Assembly: GCA_958296175.1 (NCBI GenBank)
Contig: OY282448.1
Location: 1,922,472-1,986,471, forward strand
Source of the DNA: an uncultured Chloroflexota bacterium
GTDB lineage: Bacteria; Chloroflexota; UBA11872
Length of the DNA stretch: 64,000 nucleotides
Direction of reading: 5' to 3'
Numbering within the stretch: position 1 is the stretch's first letter; each line of letters starts with the position of its first letter. Of the stretch, positions 17,418-26,822 are shown piece after piece. The notes below the pieces were generated by a model that saw only the letters and a list, made by a program, of their open reading frames with translations, had not been told where the DNA came from and made no database searches. The position numbers and the translations under genes were made by a program.

Positions 17418-18191
17418 TCAGCCGTCGAAGAAGCGCGTCAGCTCCGCGCGCAGCTCGTCGGGCGCTTCCAGCGCGGGCCAGTGGCCCACGCCGTCGATGG
17501 CCGCCACCCGCGACTCTGGCAGGCGGGCGGCCAGCAGCTCGACGTCGCGGCTGCGGACGAATGGATCGCGCGACCCGTAGATGAGAATCGACGGCGCCGC
17601 CACGTCCGCGGCGGTTTCCAGCAGCACGCGGCGCGCGCTGCTGGCGAAACAGGCGGCCACCAGCGCCCCGTCAGGCGCCGCGGCCTGGGCGCGCATGGCT
17701 GCCAGGTGCTCGTCCGCCAGTCTTTCCACCAGGCCGTCCCGCAGCCAGGCGTCCGCGTCGGATTCTCCCCAGCCGTTGGACGCGGCGCCGCTGCGGGCCA
17801 GCAGTGCGGCGGGATTTGGCTCGAACCCGGCGGTCGAAATCAGCGCCAGCCCCTTGACGTGGCTGGGAAAGCGCGCCGCAACGTCGAGCGCGACCAGCGC
17901 GCCGAAGCCGTGGCCGACGACCGGCAGGGCGCCGGTAACGCCGTAGGCATGCAGCACGTGATGCACCAGCGTGGCCGCGTCGCTGACGCTGCCCGAAAAA
18001 TTCCCCTGCTCGCTGGCGCCAAACCCTGGCAGGTCCAGCAGCAGCGCCCGCCGCGTGTCGTCCAGTCCCTGCGCCACCAGATCCCACACGGTGCTTCCCG
18101 GCCCCACGCCGTGAACGAAGAGCGCCGCGGCCGCGCCGCTGCCGCGCACGTCCAGCGAGACCGAACGGCCGTCAATCGTAATGGCAGGCAC
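17418..18191 (-). CDS. Alpha/beta-hydrolase-fold protein lacking the nucleophilic serine
   Basis: 257 residues with the usual order: oxyanion 'VHGVGPGSTVW', 'LLDLPGFGASEQG', nucleophile elbow, 'YGSRDPFV' with the acid residue, and 'GVGHWPALEAPDEL' with the His. At the elbow, 'PVVGHGFGALVALDVAARFP' has Gly where G-x-S-x-G needs Ser. The codon is GGC, one base from AGC. Everything else is intact, so the protein may bind a ligand without hydrolysis, use another residue, or carry a point mutation or sequencing error. It starts 19 bp after hpt on the same strand. Confidence 0.85.
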   Translation of the reverse strand: MPAITIDGRSVSLDVRGSGAAAALFVHGVGPGSTVWDLVAQGLDDTRRALLLDLPGFGASEQGNFSGSVSDAATLVHHVLHAYGVTGALPVVGHGFGALVALDVAARFPSHVKGLALISTAGFEPNPAALLARSGAASNGWGESDADAWLRDGLVERLADEHLAAMRAQAAAPDGALVAACFASSARRVLLETAADVAAPSILIYGSRDPFVRSRDVELLAARLPESRVAAIDGVGHWPALEAPDELRAELTRFFDG

Positions 18192-18209
18192 GGGATTACG
18201 GTCGGCGGC

Positions 18210-18770
18210 TCAGTCGCCGCTGGCGCTGCCGGCGATGTACGGCAACCCGCGGTAGCGCCCGTTCAGATCGAGGCCGTACCCAACCGCGAACACGTCGTCG
18301 ATCTCGAACCCCGTCCAGCGCACCGGAATGTCCACGCGTCGCTGCGACGGCTTGTCGAGCAGCGCCACCACGTGCACGGACCGAGCCCCGCGCGCCTTCA
18401 GCAGCTCGATGGTCTTGGCCAGCGTCTGGCCGGTTTCCACGATGTCCTCCACCACCAGCACGTCGTTGCCGGCAATCTCGGCGCCGATGTCCTTGTTCAC
18501 CCGCACTGCGCCGCTCGACGAGGTCCCGTTGTAGGAGCTAATCCCCAGGAACTCGATTTTGTGCGGCACGCGGAGCGCGCGCACCAGGTCGGCGGCGAAC
18601 ACGAACGAGCCGCGCAGCACGGGCACGACCAACGGCGCGGCGCCTTCGTACGCGTCGGAGATTTCGGCGGCCAGTTCGTGGACGCGCTCGGCTATGCGCT
18701 CGGCGGGGATCAGCGGCGGCGGCGCGTCGGGGCCTTGCCGGCCGTTCGCCTCAACTGTGATGGCCGGCAC
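18210..18770 (-). CDS. hpt: Hypoxanthine phosphoribosyltransferase
   Basis: 186 residues. 'VVPVLRGSFVFAADLVRAL' is the first substrate loop and 'VLVVEDIVETGQTLAKTIELL' is the PRPP-binding motif with its two acidic residues. 'LLDKPSQRRVDIPVRWTGFEI' and 'VFAVGYGLDLNGRYRGLPYI' form the purine pocket and metal site. The enzyme salvages hypoxanthine (and often guanine) to the nucleotide in the cytoplasm. Its first 20 bases overlap the end of the preceding small membrane-protein gene. Both hpt and the following hydrolase gene begin MPAIT, which is probably coincidence. Confidence 0.93.
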   Translation of the reverse strand: MPAITVEANGRQGPDAPPPLIPAERIAERVHELAAEISDAYEGAAPLVVPVLRGSFVFAADLVRALRVPHKIEFLGISSYNGTSSSGAVRVNKDIGAEIAGNDVLVVEDIVETGQTLAKTIELLKARGARSVHVVALLDKPSQRRVDIPVRWTGFEIDDVFAVGYGLDLNGRYRGLPYIAGSASGD

Positions 18771-19068
18771 CTGCCTTCCGCCGCAGCTCGTCGAGCGACG
18801 CTGTGAGCTGGTCGATGGTCGTTCGCACCGAGGCGCGGGCGCGTTCGTACCGCACCAGCGGCGGGATGACGCGCTCGTCCACCGTCGAGGTGACGCGGGC
18901 GTGGGTGGACTCGGCGCGCTTCCGAACGCTCCGCAGCGTGCGCCGCACGTTGACCGTGGTTTCCACGATGGCTATGGAGCCAACGACCCCCAGCACGAAA
19001 ACGGCCAGACCAACCACCAGGCCCTGGACGACGAGCACCATAATGGCGATGTCGCGCGCGGCGTCCAT
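18751..19068 (-). CDS. Small membrane-anchored helical protein
   Basis: 105 residues. One long N-terminal hydrophobic helix ('MVLVVQGLVVGLAVFVLGVV') is followed by about 70 charged residues rich in Arg, Ser and Thr that should form a cytoplasmic amphipathic or coiled-coil helix ('ARASVRTTIDQLTASLDELR'). I do not recognise a named family; it is DUF948-like in form. The ATG overlaps the stop of the preceding gene by one base (TGATG), and its end overlaps hpt by 20 bases, so it is translationally coupled on both sides. Confidence 0.65.
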   Translation of the reverse strand: MDAARDIAIMVLVVQGLVVGLAVFVLGVVGSIAIVETTVNVRRTLRSVRKRAESTHARVTSTVDERVIPPLVRYERARASVRTTIDQLTASLDELRRKAGAGHHS

Positions 19069-19304
19069 CAGCTCTTCTCGCGTCGGCCGCGCCCGCGCCG
19101 CCGTCGGCGGGAGCGCGAGCGGGTGGCGCGCCGCCGCACGGTCTGTTCGGCCTCAGCCGCCGCCTCCTGCGCCGCCGCGCGCGCCGCCGCCAGACGCCCC
19201 GGCAGTTCGTCCAAAATCCGCTGCGCCTGCTGGGGGGCCATCACCGTGCCGATGGCGCCGCCCACGAAGAACCCAATGGAGGCGCCGATGATGATCCAGG
19301 TCAC
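19068..19304 (-). CDS. YtxH-like small membrane protein
   Basis: 78 residues. It has a Gly-rich membrane helix 'IIIGASIGFFVGGAIGTVMAP', then an Ala/Glu helix, then an extremely basic tail of Arg and Ser. A Gly-zipper helix followed by 'APQQAQRILDEL' is the general look of YtxH/DUF883-type stress or envelope proteins; the family call is tentative. The basic tail could bind membrane phospholipid or nucleic acid. It is the middle member of three consecutive tiny membrane-protein genes. Confidence 0.6.
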   Translation of the reverse strand: MTWIIIGASIGFFVGGAIGTVMAPQQAQRILDELPGRLAAARAAAQEAAAEAEQTVRRRATRSRSRRRRRGRGRREKS

Positions 19305-19317
19305 GCCAGCGGCCCCC

Positions 19318-19602
19318 TCAGCGCCAGAACCAGGAGGCGTAGCGCGCGGCGCGGCGCAGACCTTTCACCGTGCGGGGCGTGGACGCTGCGCTGTCCTTCA
19401 CGGCGTCGCCAACCGTCTCCACGGTGTCCTGCACCGTCTCCACCGTGGAGCGCGCCGACCGCAGGATCGGCGAAATATCGGCGCGGACCACGGCAATCAG
19501 GCGCCAGACCAGCACGCCGGTGATAACCATCATCAGCGTGGCCACCAGCCACACCGCGGCCAGCGCCACCACCGCAATGTCGCGAACGTTTTCGAGGCTC
19601 AC
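19318..19602 (-). CDS. Small membrane protein with helical cytoplasmic tail
   Basis: 94 residues. N-terminal 'MSLENVRDIAVVALAAVWL' leads into a membrane helix ('LVATLMMVITGVLVWRLIAV'), then a Ser/Thr/Val amphipathic helix ('STVETVQDTVETVGDAVKDS') with heptad-like spacing and a basic end. It resembles the 18751-19068 protein in layout (both have R-D-I-A near the start and a long helix after one membrane span), so the two may be old paralogues. It begins 3 bp after the tgpA-like stop. Confidence 0.6.
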   Translation of the reverse strand: MSLENVRDIAVVALAAVWLVATLMMVITGVLVWRLIAVVRADISPILRSARSTVETVQDTVETVGDAVKDSAASTPRTVKGLRRAARYASWFWR

Positions 19603-19605
19603 GCG

Positions 19606-22023
19606 TCAGCCCCGGGTGAGCCTCGCGCGGCGCAGCATCCGCAGCGTGAGCCGCACGCGCACGCGCCGCCAGGCCCGGTCGACCACACGCCGCTCCGCGC
19701 GCGTGGTCTGGCGGCGGCCGTACGTGGCGCGCACGTAGGCGTCCGCAACGATCTCCGGCGGCGACGGGGCCCTGGCCGGCGCTGCCCCGTCCGCGGCCGC
19801 CTGCGCCGGAAACAATGCTGTGGAGAGATCGCGCCCGAACTCCGACGGTGTAAATCCGTTGACGCCAGTGTACCCCGCACGGGCGGCCTGCCGCACCATG
19901 CGCCGGTAGCGGCGCTGCACCGCCGCGCGCGGACTTTGCAGCCGGTCGTAGATCAGCGCGCCCAGCGCGTACAGCAGCCCAAGCGCCGCCAGCGCCCCGC
20001 CCGCGACCACCAGCGCCAGCAGCGCGCCGCCCAGGTTGCCCGCCAGTTCTTGGATGGGATTGCCGCCGTCGCTGGGCGTCAGCGGCTGAAACGCGGCGGG
20101 CCCCAGGTTGTCCAGTTCGTCCAGCAGCTCGCCCACGTCCGCCAGATCTGCAGGTCCCCGGTCGCCGCCGCTCCCCTCGGCGCTCGGGTCCGCGGGCGCC
20201 CCGCGCACGGTCGGCACGCGGAACCCCGACGGCTCGAACAGCACCCAGCCGTAGGTCGGAAAATACACCTCGACCCAGCTGTGCGCGTCCGACGGGTTCA
20301 CGATGTAGCGGTTGGTGGTCGGGTCGTAGACCCCTTGCGCATACCCCGTGGCCACGCGCGCGGGAATGTCCATGCTGCGCACCAGCACGGCCATCGTCGA
20401 GGCGATCAGCGCGGCGTGCCCGCGGCGCAGGTCGAACAGGAAGTAGTCCGTCGCGTCCCGCTCGGCCGGCAGCGGCCCGGCGTCGGCCGCGTACGGGAAG
20501 CGCCGCATGAAGAACTCCGCCGCGCGCACGCGGTCGAAGGAGGTCTCGCCCGCTTCCGCCAGCAGCGCCGCAAACTCCAGCACCCGCGGCGGCAGCTGGG
20601 GCAGGTCCAGATAGCGGTCGATCCAGGCCGGGTACGTGGTCGGCGCCGTTCGCAGTTGCTCGGCCGTGGCTGCCGCCAGCGTGGAATCCACCGAGTAGAC
20701 CAGCCGCTGCCCGATGCGGCGCGTGGCGCGGATGGAGGCGTAGTCCTCTATCCCGGCGTCGCGTTCGGCGACTTGCACCCGGTACGCGCGGTTGAGCCGC
20801 AGCGCGTCGCCGGGCGCAAACAGCAGCGCCGAGTCCGAGTCCAGCACCTCGATGTTCGAACGCGACGTGATGCGCGAGCGCAGGTTCAGCGAGTCCGCCA
20901 GCGGCTCGTTGGCGCTGCGGTCCTCCAGCAGCCGCATCGTGCTGCGCCAGCCCCGCCCGGTGTACGTATCGAAGGTCTGCCCGCGCCAATAAGAGGGCAC
21001 GGTGCTTTCGATAATCAGCGTCCCCCGCCGCGCAAACGGCTCCGGGCCCGTCAGCGCCAGCGACTCGCGCCCGGCCAGCGTGGACCCGGCCGGATTGGTC
21101 ACCCCGCCGAACACGCGCTGGATGCCGGCCTCCACGTTGCCCCAGCCGTCGCCCAGATACGTCCAGAACGCCTCGGCCAGCGGATTGCCGGCCGCCCGCG
21201 GCAGCAGGAGCGAAAAGAACACCACCACCGCAATCACGAAGCCGCTGACGAACAGCACCGTCGGCCCCAGCTCGTCGGAATAGTCCGTGTGCGTGTCGGT
21301 CCAGCGCGCTTCCAGCGCCGACATGCGCGTGTGCACGATCAGCGCCAGGGCGGCGATCAGGAAAATCGCAAACGGCGCCCAGTCGGGTCCCACGTACGTG
21401 ATGTTGACCGCGATGGCCAGCGTGCCGGGCGCAACGGCCAGGTAGGCGTTGCGCAGGCGAAACGCCGCCCAGGCCGCCGTGTACCCCATCCCCCAGGCCG
21501 CCAGCGTCATCCAAAAGATGAACACCACGTTGTCGCGGCTGACCTGGAAGGCAAACGCCGCCTGGAACCAGGTCTCCAGACGGAAGAACAGGTCGTACAG
21601 CAGCTCGCTGCTCTCGCCAACCGCCGCCGCCAGCGGCTGCTCGCTCGCCAGGTCGCCGGCCTGCCGCAGCCGCACCCACTCCACCGTGTCGCCGAACAGC
21701 AGCATGAAATTGCGCACGCCGTCGATCGGCCCGGGGAAGGCTTCCGAGGCCACCACGTAGGCGGCGGCGGCGTCGCTCACGATGCCGATGCCCACGATCC
21801 ACCACGAGGACAGGCGGCTGCGGGACAGGGCGAACCCCGTCAGCACGCCCGCGGCGGCCACCCAGAACAGCACGCCCGTGCCCGGCGCCCAGCCCACCAG
21901 GTGGATGCTGGCAATGGGCGCCAGCGTGGCGGCCATGACCAGCGCCAGCGGCAGCCAGGCCGTGCGCGGCAGGTGCAGCGCCCGCGTCAGCGCGCGCGGG
22001 CGTCCAACGGCGGCGGCGCTCAC
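19606..22023 (-). CDS. TgpA-like membrane transglutaminase-fold protein, catalytic Cys replaced
   Basis: 805 residues. About seven N-terminal membrane helices are followed by an extracytoplasmic DUF3488-type region, then a transglutaminase-like domain (about 440-560), a Gly/Asp linker, one more membrane helix, and a C-terminal DUF4129-like segment with 'RRYRRMVRQAARAGY' and 'TPSEFGRDL'. At the catalytic position the family has G-x-C before the long helix; here it reads 'RRGHAALIASTMAVL', with Ala. The His ('SDAHSWVEVYF') is kept and the Asp site reads 'VLFEPS'. It is probably a non-enzymatic binding domain. It lies 7 bp after the DUF58 gene; the MoxR ATPase usually found with this pair is absent here. 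Confidence 0.85.
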   Translation of the reverse strand: MSAAAVGRPRALTRALHLPRTAWLPLALVMAATLAPIASIHLVGWAPGTGVLFWVAAAGVLTGFALSRSRLSSWWIVGIGIVSDAAAAYVVASEAFPGPIDGVRNFMLLFGDTVEWVRLRQAGDLASEQPLAAAVGESSELLYDLFFRLETWFQAAFAFQVSRDNVVFIFWMTLAAWGMGYTAAWAAFRLRNAYLAVAPGTLAIAVNITYVGPDWAPFAIFLIAALALIVHTRMSALEARWTDTHTDYSDELGPTVLFVSGFVIAVVVFFSLLLPRAAGNPLAEAFWTYLGDGWGNVEAGIQRVFGGVTNPAGSTLAGRESLALTGPEPFARRGTLIIESTVPSYWRGQTFDTYTGRGWRSTMRLLEDRSANEPLADSLNLRSRITSRSNIEVLDSDSALLFAPGDALRLNRAYRVQVAERDAGIEDYASIRATRRIGQRLVYSVDSTLAAATAEQLRTAPTTYPAWIDRYLDLPQLPPRVLEFAALLAEAGETSFDRVRAAEFFMRRFPYAADAGPLPAERDATDYFLFDLRRGHAALIASTMAVLVRSMDIPARVATGYAQGVYDPTTNRYIVNPSDAHSWVEVYFPTYGWVLFEPSGFRVPTVRGAPADPSAEGSGGDRGPADLADVGELLDELDNLGPAAFQPLTPSDGGNPIQELAGNLGGALLALVVAGGALAALGLLYALGALIYDRLQSPRAAVQRRYRRMVRQAARAGYTGVNGFTPSEFGRDLSTALFPAQAAADGAAPARAPSPPEIVADAYVRATYGRRQTTRAERRVVDRAWRRVRVRLTLRMLRRARLTRG

Positions 22024-22030
22024 CGGCCGC

Positions 22031-23314
22031 TCACGCAGCCGCCATCCGTGCCGGGCGGCGCTGTGACCGCTGGAACTCCGCCCGATTCTGCCCGTCGGCC
22101 CGCAGCGTCTCGAAACGCATCCCGCGGTTCACGCTCACGAACCCAATTCCCGCCGCCGCCGCCTGCCCGCGCAGGCCAGCATTCGACGCCGCCTCGCCAA
22201 AGGTCGAGCCGTCCATCGCCACCGCCAGCGGATAGATCGCCCGATGCCCCAGCTGGGTCAGACCGACCAGCCAGCGCGGGTCGGCCGACGGCGTGATTGC
22301 CACCAGACTGGCGCCGCGCCCCAGTGCGGGCGCGTGCGAGGACAGGAACTCGTGGAACGGCGCGGTTCCCGTGGCCTGCACCACCGCCAGCGTCTCCAGA
22401 ATGCGCCAGAGCTGCTTCAAGCCCTTCTGCGGCTCGATCAGGTAACTCGTCTGGCGGCTCAAGGCCGCGAAACCCACCGGCTTGTTGTCGCGGATGAACT
22501 GGTGCGCCAGCGAAGACACGATCTTGACCCCGTATTCCTCGGTCGACTCGTCCCCGTGCCCGACCTGCACGGCGCGGTCCAGATCCAGCGCGATCCAGAG
22601 GCTGGCCGTCGGCTCCAGGTCGAACTCCTTGACCAGCAGCTGGGCGCGCCGCGCGCTCGACAGCCAGTGGATGCGTTTCAGCGGATCGCCGGGCTGGAAC
22701 TCGCGGATGCCGCCCGCGTCCGACGTGACCTGATGTGTGCGAATGGACGAGCGCGACGTGCCCACCATCGAGCCCGCCGGGATTTCCACGTCGGCCATGA
22801 TGGAGATCGGCGGGTAGACCACGATGGTGGAGCGCACGTTCACCCGCTGCTCGGAAGCGAAGATGCCAAAGGGGTCGCCAATGCGCAGGTCGATCGGCCC
22901 CAGCCGATAGAGGCCGCGCCGCCCCGCCGCGCCCTGGGAGCGCCAGCGCTTGCGTTGGCGCGGCGCCAGGCTCTCGGCCACCGAGGCCTGATAGCCGGGC
23001 AGCTCGGAATGGTCGTCGATCTCCACGTACAAGATCGGCAGGCGGCTGGTGTTGATGAGCTGGAAGTCTTCTTGCACCTCGTCGCCCACCGTCACCTGGT
23101 GGCTCCGCAGCCGCCGCCGCAGGCGGATGGAGCGCGCCGCGCTGCGCGTCCACAGATACGACACCGCCACCAGCCCTCCCAGCGCGTACAGCAGCCAGTA
23201 GGCGATGGGCGAGGTGGTGATCATGGCCGCCGCCACCAGCACCCCCAACAGCACAATCACCGAGGGGCGCTGCAGGCTGACGGACGGGTCGGTTCCGGCC
23301 GGTTCGCTTGCCAC
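22031..23314 (-). CDS. DUF58 domain-containing membrane protein
   Basis: 427 residues. Two adjacent N-terminal membrane helices ('SVIVLLGVLVAAAMITTSPI', then 'LYALGGLVAVSYLW') precede a beta-sandwich and the DUF58 core with 'IREFQPGDPLKRIHWLSSA', the diagnostic R-x-Y/F-x-x-G-D-x-x-x-x-I-x-W motif. A vWA-like region follows with 'LWIALDLDRAVQVG'. DUF58 proteins typically sit with a MoxR AAA ATPase and a TgpA protein in a membrane complex of unknown biochemical role. Here DUF58 and TgpA are present in order, but the upstream neighbour is a chromate transporter, not MoxR. Confidence 0.88.
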   Translation of the reverse strand: MASEPAGTDPSVSLQRPSVIVLLGVLVAAAMITTSPIAYWLLYALGGLVAVSYLWTRSAARSIRLRRRLRSHQVTVGDEVQEDFQLINTSRLPILYVEIDDHSELPGYQASVAESLAPRQRKRWRSQGAAGRRGLYRLGPIDLRIGDPFGIFASEQRVNVRSTIVVYPPISIMADVEIPAGSMVGTSRSSIRTHQVTSDAGGIREFQPGDPLKRIHWLSSARRAQLLVKEFDLEPTASLWIALDLDRAVQVGHGDESTEEYGVKIVSSLAHQFIRDNKPVGFAALSRQTSYLIEPQKGLKQLWRILETLAVVQATGTAPFHEFLSSHAPALGRGASLVAITPSADPRWLVGLTQLGHRAIYPLAVAMDGSTFGEAASNAGLRGQAAAAGIGFVSVNRGMRFETLRADGQNRAEFQRSQRRPARMAAA

Positions 23315-23446
23315 CAGGTCTCCCGCCGCCCGTCCCGGCGCCGCGGCGCCGGTTCCACGCCCGCCCAGTATGCGGCCTTCCCAGGCGCCTCGCCCAGGCG
23401 CCCCGCCGCCGCACGCCGCGCAGCCGCCCGAACGCCCGCCCGCGCC

Positions 23447-24679
<1,233 letters not shown>

Positions 24680-24716
24680 GCCACGCCCCCGCGCATCCAG
24701 ACAGACAGGCGCGGAG

Positions 24717-25268
24717 ATGCAGGGCCGCCCGCGCCGGCCGTGGCGCCGCGCGCGGTTGCTGGCCGGCGGCGCGCTGGCCGCGGCCGCGCTGACCGCCGCT
24801 GCGTGCGGCGGCGGCGCGGCGCCCGACGCCGCGCCCACCCCCCCGCCCGACCTGCGTCTGGAAATCCAGACCGACGAGATCGGGCCGAACCGCACTAACG
24901 TCTTCGTGGTGGCCACCAACGTGGGCGTGACCGACGTGCTCCTGCAAACCAGCCTGGTGCTGCCGGCCAACGCCGGGTCGGACCGCGACTCCGGCCCGAC
25001 CACGCGCGCCGAAGTGACCAACGCCAGCGGCCGCGAAGTCGGCGCCAACGCGCGCGAAGCCAAGACGCTCACCTGGGCGCCCGAACGGCTGCGCGCCGGC
25101 GTCACCCTCCGCTGGGAAGCGGCCCTGCGCTGCTTCGACCGCGCCCCGTCCAGCGTCGCGGCCGCCATCACCTCCGTCGAAGTCGGCAGCGTGCGCGAGG
25201 CGCACTTCGAAGACATGCAAGCCGAACGCTCGGTCACCTGCCCGCCGCCGCGCGACCCCAGGCGCTAA
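24717..25268 (+). CDS. Secreted lipoprotein of unknown function
   Basis: 183 residues from ATG 24717; earlier in-frame ATGs at 24657 and 24678 would add up to 20 residues. The twin-Arg-rich N-terminus and Ala-rich core end in lipobox 'LTAAAC', followed by a Gly/Ala/Pro linker. The remainder is a single beta-rich domain ('LRLEIQTDEIGPNRTNVFVV', 'VTLRWEAALRCFDRAPSS') resembling an Ig-like fold. No enzyme motif is visible. It should be anchored on the outer face of the cytoplasmic membrane. The gene is divergent from chrA and ends just before the IS remnants. Confidence 0.7.
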   Translation: MQGRPRRPWRRARLLAGGALAAAALTAAACGGGAAPDAAPTPPPDLRLEIQTDEIGPNRTNVFVVATNVGVTDVLLQTSLVLPANAGSDRDSGPTTRAEVTNASGREVGANAREAKTLTWAPERLRAGVTLRWEAALRCFDRAPSSVAAAITSVEVGSVREAHFEDMQAERSVTCPPPRDPRR

Positions 25269-25277
25269 AGCGCGTCC

Positions 25278-26127
25278 ACACGAGCGCAACGCATCGACGA
25301 TCAGGACAAAGCCCAAGAAGCCTCGCCCCAGCCCGCCCAGCACGTTCGCCCCCTCGAAGCGCCCGAAGCCCCGCCGATCCCCCTACCCCCAACGACCCCG
25401 ACGCTCGCCCCGCCCCCCGGCAACCCAGACGCCAGCCCTCACTCCTGTGCTTGTACAGACCGCGGTTGTAGGCCGTGGACAGATCACGGTCGCAGGCCCA
25501 GGGCGACACCCGACGCTGCAAAAGCCAACCCTCTCCCTTCTTTTCTTTCCCTCTCCCTGGAGGGAGAGGGCAGGGTGAGGGGGAGAAGCCGAGGTGAATC
25601 TCAGTGTGTGGGCGAAGGCAACCGCGCGCAGGAAAAAGCTGTCCCATCCAACCTCGGGCCCACCCCTCACCAGCGCCGGGCGTGCCGCACGCGGGACCAG
25701 CCGGACGAACAGCCGCCGCCCGTGCGGCGCGTCCCCCGCGTTGCCGGGGGACAAGGCGAAGGTCAGCGCGGGGCGTGCATTCGCGGCACCCAGATGAATC
25801 TTGGTGGTCCATCCAACCCGAGACTTTCCGATCGCTTGCGGCCCGTTTTTTTTCGTGCTCCCGTCCCGTCCGGATGAACCTTGACGATGGTGCCGTCCGT
25901 CCCCACCACTTCGAGCCGGACGCGCACGAGCTGTTCGCGTTGCAGGTGCTCGAAGATGCGGTCGAGGACGCCCCGCGTGTCCCAGCGGTTCATGCGGGTG
26001 TAGACGGTATGCCAGCGCCCGAACCGCGGCGGTAAGCCGCGCCACTTACAGCCGTGTTCGGCGACATAGAGAGTCCCGTTGAGGGTCTGGAGGTTAGAGA
26101 GGCGCACGTTGCCCCGCTGCACGGGGA
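25278..26127 (-). mobile_element. Decayed IS5-family element, copy 1
   Basis: On the minus strand the left end (25278-25398) encodes a transposase C-terminus-like 'GFLGFVLIVDALRSC' and the right part (25690-26127) the N-terminal two thirds of an IS5-family transposase. Between them, where the rest of the DDE domain should be, lie GC-rich proline-codon sequence and the palindrome CCCTCTCCCTGGAGGGAGAGGG. The 121-bp left end recurs at 26128-26248, and 25449-25629 recurs at 26502-26682. The two copies are therefore directly repeated, head to tail. I see no intact terminal inverted repeats. Confidence 0.7.
25690..26127 (-). pseudogene. Frameshifted and truncated IS5-family transposase
   Basis: Reading from 26122 downward, 'RGNVRLSNLQTLNGTLYVAE', 'HGCKWRGLPPRFGRWHTVYT', 'RMNRWDTRGVLDRIFEHLQR' and 'VVGTDGTIVKVHPDGTGA' match the start of IS5/IS427-type transposases, including the first catalytic Asp (TD-x-T). 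At an A8 run (minus strand, about 25846-25853) the frame shifts. Coding continues as 'NGPQAIGKSRVGWTTKIHLG' and 'ALSPGNAGDAPHGRRLF', which covers the normal middle region. An A-run shift is how several IS5 members make their full protein, so this may once have been programmed. The C-terminal catalytic part is missing and the N-terminal start is cut by the adjoining copy. Confidence 0.8.
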
Positions 26128-26775
26128 ACACGAGCGCAACGCATCGACGATCAGGACAAAGACCAAGAAGCCTCGGCCCAGCCTGCCCAGCACGTTCAAC
26201 CCGTCGAAGCGCCCGAAGCCCCGCCGATCCCCCTACCCCCAACGACCCAGGCGTTCGCCCCGCTCCCCAGCGACCCAGACGCCCGCCCCGCCCCGCCCCG
26301 CCACCCGGCAACCCAGACGCCCGCTCCGCCCCCAGCGACCTGGGCGCTCGCTCCGCCACCAGTGGCCCAGACGCCCGCTCCGCCCCCCGGTGGCCCAGAC
26401 GCCCGCTCCGCCCCCCGGTGGCCCAGACGCCCGCTCCGTCCCCCGGTGGCCCAGACGCTCGCTCCGCCCCCGGCGACCCAGACGCCCGCCCTCACTCCGG
26501 CGCTTGTACAGTTCACGTTTATAGGCCGTAGACAGATCACGGTCGCAGGCCCAGGGCGACACCCGACGCTGCAAAAGCCAACCCTCTCCCTTCTTTTCTT
26601 TCCCTCTCCCTGGAGGGAGAGGGCAGGGTGAGGGGGAGAAGCCGAGGTGAACCTCAGTGTGTGGGCGAAGGCAGCCGCGCGCGGGACCAGCCGGACGAAC
26701 AGCCGCCGCCCGTGCGTCTCGCCCCCGTCCCATCCAGATGAACCGTGCCGCTGGGAGAGTCCATCCCGGCGCCCG
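26128..26775 (-). mobile_element. Decayed IS5-family element, copy 2 (internally deleted)
   Basis: It starts exactly where copy 1 ends. The 121-bp end (26128-26248) is nearly identical to 25278-25398. A minisatellite (26250-26490) follows, then the 180-bp segment shared with copy 1, including the CCCTCTCC palindrome. Then comes the short piece GCGGGACCAGCCGGACGAAC, which in copy 1 lies inside the transposase. About 60 bp present in copy 1 is missing, and only a trace of the 'VHPDGTG' coding region survives near 26725. No open transposase frame remains. Confidence 0.6.
26250..26490. repeat. GC-rich minisatellite inside the IS remnant
   Basis: The unit GGCCCAGACGCCCGCTCCGC followed by CCCCCGGT (about 28 bp) is repeated roughly five times with few changes between 26360 and 26490. 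More degenerate versions (GACCCAGACGCC-type) run back to about 26250. The long reading frames through it are a by-product of the repeat, not genes. Confidence 0.75.
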
Positions 26776-26822
26776 CGAGCCGCTCGCGGAGCAGGCGCCC
26801 GAAGCCGAACGCTCGAACGGCG

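Noticed and set aside
18559..22296. 1245-aa plus-strand frame
   Set aside because: It lies antisense to hpt, the small membrane genes and tgpA, with low-complexity Arg/Gln/His content and no domains. The minus-strand genes explain the sequence.
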